Positions 26,733 through 34,392 of a DNA stretch of 64,000 bases are shown here, one piece after another (position 1 is the stretch's first letter; each line of letters begins with the position of its first letter). Origin of the DNA: Desulfosporosinus sp. Sb-LF (lineage in GTDB: Bacteria > Bacillota > Desulfitobacteriia > Desulfitobacteriales > Desulfitobacteriaceae); contig NZ_SPQR01000007.1 in NCBI RefSeq assembly GCF_004766055.1, positions 209,776 through 273,775 on the forward strand, read 5' to 3'. A model generated the notes under the pieces. That model was not told the origin of the DNA. It did not search any database and saw nothing but the letters and a program-made list of their open reading frames with translations. The position numbers and the translations under genes were made by a program.

Positions 26733-27386
26733 CTAAATAAAGCCGTGTTCAGCCAAAAAGCCTAGAGAAAGATCTTGTTTGCCTTTGCTTTGTTCCGTAC
26801 CTAACCCCATAAAACGAGCAACGTATTTGCCGATCAAGTCTGTTTCGAGGTTGACACTTGTTTCAATTCCCTTTAATCCCAATGTAGTCTGCTCAAACGT
26901 ATGGGGAATCAGAGAGACAGTAAAATAATCAGCTTCAACATCGATGACCGTTAGCGAAATTCCGTCAATTGAAATGGATCCTTTAGGTAGCATATAGTGT
27001 AAAAGTGCAGGAGCAGCGTTAATTTCATAAACTTGTGCAATACCCCAGGGGGTTATTCGACGAATTTTGCCAACTCCATCGACATGCCCACTGACCAAAT
27101 GTCCACCTAAACGGGTTTGTAGCTGTAACGCTCGTTCTAGGTTGACACGGCTTCCACTTTTAAGTTCCGCTAGATTTGTCTTTGACAACGTCTCAGCCAT
27201 CACGTCGACCGTGAATTCTCGTCCATTCAACCGAACGACGGTTAAGCAAACGCCGTTAATGGCAATGCTGTCACCAATTTGAGTACCCTCAAGAACCTTT
27301 TTTCCTTCTAAGGTAAGCAGCCCCGATTCTGGCAAGAGGCGAAGGTCTCGAACAATACCCAGTTCTTCTACAATTCCGGTAAACAA
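26733..27386 (-). CDS. ribE: riboflavin synthase alpha chain
   Basis: The TTG start follows AGGAGGAG by 6 bases. The 217-aa protein has the two lumazine-binding repeats. The first begins MFTGIVEELG with GDSIAINGVCLTV, and the second has GHLVSGHVDGVGK and GSISIDGISLTV. It disproportionates two lumazines to riboflavin. It lies between ribD and ribBA in the usual order. Confidence 0.95.
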   Translation of the reverse strand: MFTGIVEELGIVRDLRLLPESGLLTLEGKKVLEGTQIGDSIAINGVCLTVVRLNGREFTVDVMAETLSKTNLAELKSGSRVNLERALQLQTRLGGHLVSGHVDGVGKIRRITPWGIAQVYEINAAPALLHYMLPKGSISIDGISLTVIDVEADYFTVSLIPHTFEQTTLGLKGIETSVNLETDLIGKYVARFMGLGTEQSKGKQDLSLGFLAEHGFI

Positions 27387-27550
27387 GTGTATCTCCTCCT
27401 GAGCATCTAGTTATCGTTTTTAAAGGTTTGTAGGCATCTGTGGCGTTTCGACACTAGAAGATCTGTTCCGATTTCTGCGTTTATCTGTACAAAGTATGTT
27501 AAAATCTCCTCTGAAATTTGATTTAATACTTTTACAGATCCTGAATTTTG

Positions 27551-28672
27551 TCAAGAATGTTCTTGTCGAAGATACCCAGTAACATGGAGATCCCCGGTTT
27601 CAAGATCAACTCGCAGATCCTGAAGCTCCAAGGCTTCGCTCATTCGTTGGATATGTAAACCCGACAGAGGAGAGGGGCCAATTCCACCGACCAGCTTAGG
27701 CGCAATAAAAAATTCAAGTTTGTCCACTAACTTCTCCTCTATAAACGTTCCTGCAAGTCCACCGCCCCCCTCTAGTAATACACTTGTCCAACCTCGATGA
27801 ACAAGATCACGCAACAGTTTTACTAGGGGAACATGTCGTGGAGTATCATATTGCCAAACTTCAACATGTTTAAGACGTTTAAGACGATCAACCTTTGCAG
27901 TAGACACCACGTTAGTGGTCGCAATAATACAGGGACTGTGTTCGGATGAGGAAAGCACCTGAGCGTTTTCCTCAATGCGTAATTGCCCATCGATTACAAT
28001 TCGAACAGGGTCTTTCCCGCCGGAAAGGCGACAGGTCAGGGCTGGATTATCCTTTAAAACGGTTTCACTTCCAACCAAGATAACATCGTATCGATCGCGT
28101 AGCTCGTGGACATAATGGCGGGATTCTTCCTTACTAACCCATCGTGAATCCCCCGACTCGGTAGCAATTTTACCATCCAAGGTCATCGCTGTTTTATAAA
28201 CAACAAAGGGTAAGCCAGTCGTGATCGCTTTAACAAAGACTTCATTGATAGCGGAAGCTTCAGGGAACAAGATACCCACGTCTACTTGAATTCCTGCTTT
28301 TCGCAAACGATCTATACCGCGGCCAGAGACAAGTGGGTTCGGATCTTTCATAGCGACGACGACTCGATTGATTTCTGCACTAATCAGTGCGTCGGCGCAA
28401 GGGGGTGTCCGACCAAAATGCGAGCAAGGTTCTAAGGTTACATAAGCCGTAGCACCGCGTGCTTGATCCCCCGCAGCTGAGAGAGCGTGTACTTCCGCGT
28501 GAGCAGATCCTGCTTTTATGTGATACCCTTCCCCAACAATTTGGTTATTTTTAACGATCACACACCCCACAAGAGGATTTGGACTAGTTCTGCCCAGTGA
28601 TTTGACCGCCAACTCAAGCGCTCTTCTCATAAATCTTTCATCGCTAAAATTTGAAGGACTTGATTCGTGCAT
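27551..28672 (-). CDS. ribD: bifunctional diaminohydroxyphosphoribosylaminopyrimidine deaminase / reductase
   Basis: This 373-aa enzyme catalyses the second and third steps of riboflavin synthesis. The deaminase domain (~1-145) has the zinc motifs HAEVHAL and PCSHFGRTPPC. The reductase domain (~150-370) has KTAMTLDGKIAT and LLEGGGGLAG. It is the first gene after the FMN riboswitch. Confidence 0.96.
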   Translation of the reverse strand: MHESSPSNFSDERFMRRALELAVKSLGRTSPNPLVGCVIVKNNQIVGEGYHIKAGSAHAEVHALSAAGDQARGATAYVTLEPCSHFGRTPPCADALISAEINRVVVAMKDPNPLVSGRGIDRLRKAGIQVDVGILFPEASAINEVFVKAITTGLPFVVYKTAMTLDGKIATESGDSRWVSKEESRHYVHELRDRYDVILVGSETVLKDNPALTCRLSGGKDPVRIVIDGQLRIEENAQVLSSSEHSPCIIATTNVVSTAKVDRLKRLKHVEVWQYDTPRHVPLVKLLRDLVHRGWTSVLLEGGGGLAGTFIEEKLVDKLEFFIAPKLVGGIGPSPLSGLHIQRMSEALELQDLRVDLETGDLHVTGYLRQEHS

Positions 28673-28730
28673 GTGAATTTCCTTTCTGCGAAATTAGGAT
28701 TTAGTGTCTCCAAAAAACGTAAAAATAGAA

Positions 28731-28763
28731 AATAAAAACACACCGTTTTTCTCCAGGTGTGTT
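28731..28763 (-). terminator. FMN-riboswitch-controlled terminator
   Basis: On the minus strand AACACACC pairs with GGTGTGTT, followed by a T-rich tail. It lies between the riboswitch and ribD, so control is probably by premature termination when FMN binds. Confidence 0.85.
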
Positions 28764-28812
28764 GAGTAAAAAGTCACAGCTCAAAAAAGCGCATCTACGC
28801 TTAATTTTACAT

Positions 28813-28923
28813 GTTCCTCTTCTCATCCAGACTGTACTGTCGGCCCCGGAATGTCACCGGGTCTGCCAAAAGGCTCGCGGGCTTTACCGCCGGTAGGGAA
28901 TTTCACCCAACCCCAGAGGATTA
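28813..28923 (-). promoter_or_regulatory. FMN riboswitch (RFN element)
   Basis: The minus strand carries the conserved RFN blocks: GGGTGAAATTCCC, ACCGGCGGTA, AGCCCGCGAGCC, CAGACCCGGTGA, and the closing GACAGTCTGGATGAGAAGA-like end. It controls the rib operon by FMN feedback. A TATAAT -10 (28941-28946, minus strand) lies just upstream; its -35 box is unclear. Confidence 0.96.
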
Positions 28924-28979
28924 TTGTATATTTTAAATTTATTATAGTTTACTCTTAACTTTCGATTTTGGCAACCCTA

Positions 28980-29519
28980 TTATTTACCATGTAAGGAGAG
29001 AAACTCATCGCGCAATAATCCCATAAGAATGGCGTCGTGGTAGTTTCCTAATACGAAACGCGCTTCGCGCTGGCGGCCTTCGATTTTGAAACCGACTTTT
29101 TCATAAGCCTTAGTCGCACGAATATTTTCATCCCACGTATCCAATGAGATACGGTGAAAATTCCACTGGGTAAAGAGAAAACGTATCAATGTGATTAATG
29201 CATCTGTGCCGTATCCTTTACCCCAATATTCTTTATTTCCGATAACTATATAGAGAGTAGCTGATCGACCAGGAATGTTAACCTCTTTAAAACCCAAAGT
29301 TCCAATGAGTAAATCGTTTTCATCTAAAATTGCATAGCGATAGGTGTCCGGTGACCCGTCAAGAAACTTTACCGCCAGTTGATCTTTACTTTGTAGTGTA
29401 TTCAATGGCCAAGCTCCGCTCGACCATAGATTAACCTCTTGATCATTGTACCATAGGTATAAGGTATCAATATCATCTTCCTCAATAGGACGAATTCGTG
29501 TTTTTTGACCTTTTAACAT
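28980..29519 (-). CDS. RimJ/RimL-type GNAT acetyltransferase
   Basis: This 179-aa acetyltransferase begins MLKGQKTRIRPIEEDDIDTL and carries YWGKGYGTDALITLI, the acetyl-CoA loop, and NIRATKAYEKVGFKIEGRQR near the end. The pattern is of ribosomal-protein or spermidine-type acetyltransferases. The substrate is unknown. It is upstream of the riboswitch on the same strand with its own RBS (AAGGAG). Confidence 0.87.
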   Translation of the reverse strand: MLKGQKTRIRPIEEDDIDTLYLWYNDQEVNLWSSGAWPLNTLQSKDQLAVKFLDGSPDTYRYAILDENDLLIGTLGFKEVNIPGRSATLYIVIGNKEYWGKGYGTDALITLIRFLFTQWNFHRISLDTWDENIRATKAYEKVGFKIEGRQREARFVLGNYHDAILMGLLRDEFLSLHGK

Positions 29520-29620
29520 TTTGTCAAGATCTCCTTAAATGCGTTTTTTACTCTGAGTTTATTTATATCTTAACATTTTTCTACAATGCTGATCAACTTT
29601 TGAAGTAAAACGTTTAATCA

Positions 29621-29650
29621 GTGACAATATTATTTCTTTAAGCATATACT
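29621..29650 (+). promoter_or_regulatory. promoter of T-box leader
   Basis: GTGACA (29621-29626), an 18-base spacer and TATACT (29645-29650). The transcript would begin near 29657 and run into the T-box leader. Confidence 0.6.
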
Positions 29651-29656
29651 AAAAGA

Positions 29657-29990
29657 AATAATATTTTAACAGAAATAGTAGGTCAGATGGAGTTTTTAGG
29701 AAATTGGAGTGGGTGGAAGTCTGAAACAGTTTTCTTTAACGGTATGGGTCTTCGAGTTGTGATCCAAAGACGTCGATTGTTAGAGGTTATGCCGGGAGTT
29801 TCCTCACAGAAACTCGGATATCGAGAAAAGCTTCTCTGCATCCGATTAGATGGTCTGAGATATGCTAATTTCCTTCAAATCGAAAGAAGTTCGGATTAAA
29901 GGAAAGGTAAAGACAATCTCAGGCAAAATAAGATGGTACCACAGAACTGACTTTCTGTCCTTTTAGAGGATAGGGGGCTTTTATTTTTTT
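29657..29990 (+). promoter_or_regulatory. T-box riboswitch leader
   Basis: A T-box core TGGTACCAC lies at 29934-29942. Around it an antiterminator can form: AAG (29930-29932) with CTT (29960-29962), and ACAGAA (29941-29946) with TTCTGT (29953-29958). The competing terminator pairs 29951-29961 with 29967-29977, then CTTTTATTTTTTT. Upstream, GGGTGGAAG near 29711 resembles the Stem I apical region, and GAGTTTC/GAAACTC (~29800-29825) could be Stem III. I could not resolve the specifier codon. The next gene is the oxidoreductase at 30114. Confidence 0.75.
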
Positions 29991-30113
29991 AAATTGTATT
30001 CTCACGTATTTTATATGTTTGATAGGGAAAAGGATCCTTGTAAAACAAGATGATTTACAATAATATATTGTTTAAATTATAAATTTTTTCAAACACAAGG
30101 AGGGAAAAAGAAT

Positions 30114-31187
30114 ATGTTTTCAAAGAACAATATTAAGAATTTAAAGATTAAAAATAGAATTGTATTACCACCAATGGTCATTTTCAATTATTTAGAAGAA
30201 GATGGATTTGTAAGTGCTGAGCATGTAAACCACTACGAAGAAAGAGCTAGAGGCGGAATAGGCTTAATCATCGTTGAAGCGACCTGTGTCAATGCTAATG
30301 GTAGATTAGCGGGCAATCAGCTGAGATTATGGTCGGACAAACACATTGTAGAAATCAGTAAGATTGTAAAGGCTTGTCATAATCATGGGGCCAAAGTTAT
30401 AGTTCAAATTCATCATGCGGGTTTAAAAACTGTTCCGAGCTCATCAACGGATATTGTGGCTCCATCGATTTATGAAGAGAAGTCTAATCAAAAGAACAGC
30501 GGACTATCAGCTAGATCATTAACAATTACAGAACTCCACGAGTTACAGAATGATTTTGTGGATGCTGCGTTAAGGGCTAAAAAAGCAGGGGCTGATGGAG
30601 TAGAATTGCATGGTGCACATGGGTATTTGATAAGTCAGTTTCTGTCCCCTTTGATAAATAAAAGAGAAGACTCTTATGGAGGAAACTTGATTAATAGAAC
30701 CAGATTTACAACTGAGATTATTACGGGAATAAGAGAAGTCACAGGCAAGGATTTCATGATTGGATGCAGGATGGGCTGTAATGAGCCTGACTTGAAAACG
30801 TCTATTGAAATAGCCAAAGAGTTTGAAAAGGCTGGGGCGGATTTGCTTCATGTTTCGATTGGGTTTGACATGACACCGAGTGAACTACCCGTGGTTCCGG
30901 AGGAATTTAAGCATAATTGGGTTGTATATGGTGGTACAGAAATTAGAAGAAATGTTAATATTCCAGTTATAGTAGTAAACGGGATTAAAACACCCGAACA
31001 GGCTAGTGATCTCATAAAAAATGATCAAGCCGATTTTGTGGCTGTTGGAAGGAGTTTGTTAGTGGATCCGGAATGGGTTAATAAAGCCCAACAAACTTTA
31101 CCGATCAAACCTTGTTTGAACTGCAAGATCTGTCAATGGTTTAAGACTGGAAAATCTTGCCCCGGAAAAACCTCATCAATTTCATAG
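30114..31187 (+). CDS. NADH:flavin oxidoreductase, Old Yellow Enzyme family
   Basis: This 357-aa protein is preceded by AAGGAGGG. It forms an FMN-binding TIM barrel: RIVLPPMVIFNYLEEDG, the QIHHAGLK motif, GVELHGAHGYLISQFLSP with the active-site His pair, and VAVGRSLLVDPEWV. A Cys cluster, CLNCKICQWFKTGKSC at ~333-348, matches the 4Fe-4S site of the 2,4-dienoyl-CoA-reductase branch. The C-terminal NAD/FAD domains of that branch are missing, so this is the short form. Its position after a T-box is unexpected. Confidence 0.88.
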   Translation: MFSKNNIKNLKIKNRIVLPPMVIFNYLEEDGFVSAEHVNHYEERARGGIGLIIVEATCVNANGRLAGNQLRLWSDKHIVEISKIVKACHNHGAKVIVQIHHAGLKTVPSSSTDIVAPSIYEEKSNQKNSGLSARSLTITELHELQNDFVDAALRAKKAGADGVELHGAHGYLISQFLSPLINKREDSYGGNLINRTRFTTEIITGIREVTGKDFMIGCRMGCNEPDLKTSIEIAKEFEKAGADLLHVSIGFDMTPSELPVVPEEFKHNWVVYGGTEIRRNVNIPVIVVNGIKTPEQASDLIKNDQADFVAVGRSLLVDPEWVNKAQQTLPIKPCLNCKICQWFKTGKSCPGKTSSIS

Positions 31188-31324
31188 GAGTTCTTTCTTA
31201 TAAATTATTGCGTTTCGCAGTGTAGCAAGGAATGAAATATTTATGATTAGAGATGGCACTTGCACGGCGAAGGAAAGATCGAGAGTTCCGAAAGGAGTGC
31301 CTTTTCTTATCTTCAAAATAGAAA

Positions 31325-31350
31325 GAAAGCCACCCTAAAGGGCGGCTTTC
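31325..31350. terminator. terminator of the hidden 40-aa gene
   Basis: A 12-bp stem (31325-31336 with 31339-31350) with one mismatch, T-rich on both sides. It lies 3 bases after the stop of the minus-strand 40-aa gene and may also serve the plus strand. Confidence 0.75.
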
Positions 31351-31353
31351 CTT

Positions 31354-31476
31354 TTAATAATTTTCAGTTTTTCTTTCCCAAGCTTTACCTAACCAAATCG
31401 CTCCTCCTATGCCGACAACATGGAGAGCCAACATACCAGGATTCAATAAACTAGTTTTACTCTTCATCATTCTCAT
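31354..31476 (-). CDS. small protein (40 aa) with short hydrophobic segment
   Basis: The ATG at 31476 lies 8 bases after AGAGGAGG, and a terminator follows the stop. The peptide begins MRMMKSKTSLLNPGMLALHV, continues VGIGGAIWLGKAW and ends in a charged ERKTENY tail. A single weakly hydrophobic stretch (~14-31), Gly-rich and flanked by basic residues, suggests membrane association. I do not recognise the family. The RBS, gene-like length and terminator make it a credible gene. Confidence 0.65.
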   Translation of the reverse strand: MRMMKSKTSLLNPGMLALHVVGIGGAIWLGKAWERKTENY

Positions 31477-31717
31477 AATAGAAACCTCCTCTTTTAAATT
31501 GCAGTTTTAGTTTTTGTTATTTGAATCGGAACAATACTAACTAAAATCTGTAAAAATAGTTGAGATGCCTAAAAAGAAAGCGAGGTTTCAACTAATGATG
31601 AATCAAGGGAGAAATTCATAAAATTATAGCTTAAATAAACAAAATGTGTATTTGTCTCATTCGATTTGATCAAAATCCAATAAGTGGGTCAAAAGAAAGT
31701 TAGATAGTAAAAAAATA

Positions 31718-31744
31718 AAGGGCTTCCATCTAAGGAAACCCTTT
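31718..31744 (-). terminator. tRNA-Pro terminator
   Basis: On the minus strand AAAGGGTTTCC pairs with GGAAGCCCTTT (one mismatch), followed by a run of Ts. It begins about 9 bases after the tRNA 3' end. Confidence 0.85.
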
Positions 31745-31752
31745 GATACCAG

Positions 31753-31829
31753 TGGTCGGGGCGACGGGATTCGAACCCACGGCCTCTTGGTCCCGAACCA
31801 AGCACGCTACCAAACTGCGCCACGCCCCG
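31753..31829 (-). tRNA. tRNA-Pro (anticodon CGG)
   Basis: A cloverleaf is visible on the minus strand: acceptor CGGGGCG/CGCCCCG, D arm GCGCAGTTTGGTAGCGT, and anticodon stem CTTGG/CCAAG with loop TTCGGGA (anticodon CGG, reading CCG). The T loop GGGTTCGAATCCC follows. A73 and an encoded CCA end the 77-base gene. Confidence 0.97.
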
Positions 31830-31847
31830 TTTATTAGAACGATCATT

Positions 31848-31876
31848 ATCATAACAAACCACTTGGATCCTGTCAA
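31848..31876 (-). promoter_or_regulatory. tRNA-Pro promoter
   Basis: On the minus strand TTGACA (31871-31876), a 17-base spacer and TATGAT (31848-31853), 19 bases before the tRNA 5' end. Confidence 0.8.
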
Positions 31877-32385
31877 CTTTAATTTTCGTTTTCTCACTTT
31901 TTCTATTATCTTTTTACATATTTCTTTTCACCAAGTGCTTACAAAGCTAAGATCTTAGGGTACACCACATAAACTTCAAAAATTAGATCACCTTTTTAGC
32001 AACAACCATCATTTGCTAACGTCATTGTAATTAAATAATTAGATATTAAATAATTTTAATAATTAAACAATTCGGTAATCAATCGTGAGCAAAGTATAAT
32101 ATAACTGCAAATTAATCTTATCGTAAACAAAAAAATTAATTTTAACATTAATTTATGCAAACTAAATATATAATACAACAATATATTTAGTTAATAATTT
32201 GTCTAGCTATGCTACTATAGTTACTCTGCCTGACTGACCATATGAAATCATAATGAATCAATAACATTTCACTAGACTACTTGACCGGTCTTGTAATTGC
32301 TACTCCTATTAATTTAGGATATAATTTAGACGACCCTAATAACAAATAATGTTGTGAGGTGTTTACATAAGAGGAGAGAAGAGAT
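31877..32385. other. AT-rich intergenic stretch
   Basis: No gene is supported in this ~510-base stretch. It holds a perfect 12-bp AT dyad (AACTAAATATAT at 32160-32171 with ATATATTTAGTT at 32181-32192). It also holds a promoter for the downstream DegV gene: TTGCTA (32297-32302), 17 bases, TATAAT (32320-32325). The rest is low-complexity A/T. Confidence 0.6.
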
Positions 32386-33243
32386 TTGAGGAAAATAGGA
32401 ATCGTTATGGATTCTACAGGATATTTAACAAACGATATCCTAGAGCAATTCCAGATTCTCGTCGTACCCCTCACTGTTAATATTGGAAACGAAACCTATC
32501 CGGAAACAGAATTATCCAATGTTCTACTTTTTGAAAAACTTAGTCATATAACAGGCTTATCTACGACTTCGCAACCATCCGTTGGTGCATTTCTCGAAAC
32601 ATATGAATCTTTGTTTTCAGAGGGCATAGAGGAGATTGTGAGTATTCATCTCTCGGGTGCTATTAGCGGCGCATTGCGTTCAGCCAAGATGGCGAAAGAT
32701 TTGGCCTCCAACCCTAACATTTACATCTATGATTCAATGTCCTCGGCGTTGGGGTTAGGTGTTCTAGTTTGGGCTGCAGCTGAATGGGCAGAGCAAGGAC
32801 TGAGTGCATCAGAAATTATGGCACAGCTTCAAATCCTAAAGGAACAGACCGAACTCTACTTCATTGTCAATACCCTTGAAAATTTACGAAAAGGTGGACG
32901 AATCGGTGGAGCTGTAGCTTTAGTTGGAACCTTACTTCAGATAAAACCGATTCTCTATTTCAATAAACATGCAGAAATCGATGTTTTTGATAAAGTACGG
33001 TCACGTTCACGAGCTTGGCAACGCGTTCTTGACGAATTAACTCGGGCATTATCTTCTGGGAAACGTTACCGCATTTGTATAATGCATGTTAATATACCTG
33101 AGCAAGGAGAAACCTTACTAAACGAACTTCTGGTTCGTTTTCCGGAACATGACGTACGTCTGTTTGAAGCCGGAGCCGTAATTGCGACTCATGTTGGACC
33201 AGGGGCTTTTGGACTTACATTTCATCCCTGGCCTATTGCTTAA
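32386..33243 (+). CDS. DegV family fatty-acid-binding protein (second copy)
   Basis: The TTG start lies 9 bases after GAGGAG. The 285-aa protein has the DegV signatures VMDSTGYLTNDI, HLSGAISGALRSA, LENLRKGGRIGG and THVGPGAFGL. It differs strongly from the copy at 12615, so the two may prefer different acyl chains, as Staphylococcus FakB1 and FakB2 do. It is transcribed alone, 320 bases ahead of the acs genes. Confidence 0.9.
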   Translation: MRKIGIVMDSTGYLTNDILEQFQILVVPLTVNIGNETYPETELSNVLLFEKLSHITGLSTTSQPSVGAFLETYESLFSEGIEEIVSIHLSGAISGALRSAKMAKDLASNPNIYIYDSMSSALGLGVLVWAAAEWAEQGLSASEIMAQLQILKEQTELYFIVNTLENLRKGGRIGGAVALVGTLLQIKPILYFNKHAEIDVFDKVRSRSRAWQRVLDELTRALSSGKRYRICIMHVNIPEQGETLLNELLVRFPEHDVRLFEAGAVIATHVGPGAFGLTFHPWPIA

Positions 33244-33563
33244 TGTAACTATAAAAAAGGCGAGTGTTCTTCCTTCGAATTTTATTATTATTTGGCCAAG
33301 GAAAATTGACTTTGTTAGCGAATAGTACTCATAGGGGGTTATCCTCTCCAATCTCAAGTGCCCATAACGTGAGTCATCATTGAAATCTTTTGATTTTACT
33401 TTTTTTTAACAGCGAGCGTCTAAATATTCAAAAAAAACAATAAAATCGACAAATATTATCAGAATGTTTGAAGGATTCTAGGAAACGAAGAAGAATATAT
33501 TTATAAAAGGAAGAATTATTAATGAAAATGTCTCATAAATAACCTTTAGAAGGAGTGAAGGCT

Positions 33564-34328
33564 TTGAAAATTGCAATCTCTGGAAAAGGCGGCGTCGGTA
33601 AAACCACTTTTGCGGCAAATTTTGCACGTTGGCTATCACAAAAGGGAGTTACTGTTTTGGCAGTTGATGCAGACCCAGATGCAAGCCTTGGGACAGTTTT
33701 GGGAATTTCTGACGAAGTTCTTGCTGATTTAAAACCGATCGTTGATATGAAGGAATTAATTGAAGAGAGAATGGGAGGGAGTGGAACCTACTATCCTCTA
33801 AATCCCAATGTTGACGATATATTAGAAGACTACTGCATTCCACTTGGACCTCTACGCTTTTTCCGAATGGGTAACATTAAAGGGGGAGGAACCTCCTGTT
33901 ATTGTAAGGAAAACAGCTTTCTACAAGCATTAGTTAATTCACTGATCCTGGGGGAACAAGATACTGTCATATTGGATATGGGCGCAGGTATTGAACAACT
34001 CACCCGGGGAACTGCCCTTGGTGTAGATGTTCTAGTCATTGTTACTGAACCAACTAAAGTTAGTGCTCAAACAGTGAAGGTCATACAGCAACTCGCTCTT
34101 GAGCTGGGAATTCCTCGTGTGGTCATTGTCGGCAATAAAGTCCGAAATTCTAAAGATGAAAATTTTCTTAGAGACCGCTTTTCTTCAGATCAGCTTATAG
34201 GCATCATCCCGTACAGCGATGAACTGTTGGAGATGTCCATAAATACAGGCAATAACGAATTGCTTGGAGGGTCTCTGGAAGTTCAGCTCCATACAATTTA
34301 TCAAAGAATAATTGATGAAGGGAGATGA
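33564..34328 (+). CDS. cooC: CooC/AcsF-type nickel-insertion ATPase, copy 1
   Basis: A GTG at 33555 overlaps AAGGAG. The TTG at 33564 has 8-base spacing and gives MKIAISGKGGVGKTT, so it is the start. The 254-aa protein is a deviant Walker A MinD/CooC-type ATPase. The C-x-C metal motif is in TSCYCKEN. CooC dimers bind Ni and load it into CO dehydrogenase using ATP. The acsA gene follows by 64 bases, as expected for its maturase. A second copy lies at 42075. Confidence 0.9.
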   Translation: MKIAISGKGGVGKTTFAANFARWLSQKGVTVLAVDADPDASLGTVLGISDEVLADLKPIVDMKELIEERMGGSGTYYPLNPNVDDILEDYCIPLGPLRFFRMGNIKGGGTSCYCKENSFLQALVNSLILGEQDTVILDMGAGIEQLTRGTALGVDVLVIVTEPTKVSAQTVKVIQQLALELGIPRVVIVGNKVRNSKDENFLRDRFSSDQLIGIIPYSDELLEMSINTGNNELLGGSLEVQLHTIYQRIIDEGR

Positions 34329-34392
34329 AAAAGGTTTTCGTTCGGAGATGTGAGAGTAAGAGAAGAGATCTTAAAAAAGAGGAGGTTGTAAC

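Noticed and set aside
29687..29899. 70-codon frame on the plus strand
   Set aside because: It lies wholly inside the T-box leader, has no convincing RBS, and its peptide looks like translated structured RNA.
31260..31454. 64-codon plus-strand frame
   Set aside because: It runs through the terminator and is antisense to the 40-aa gene, with no RBS.
33486..33542. Six-codon mini-ORF (MKMSHK) before cooC
   Set aside because: Too short to support, and no sign of an attenuator structure around it.
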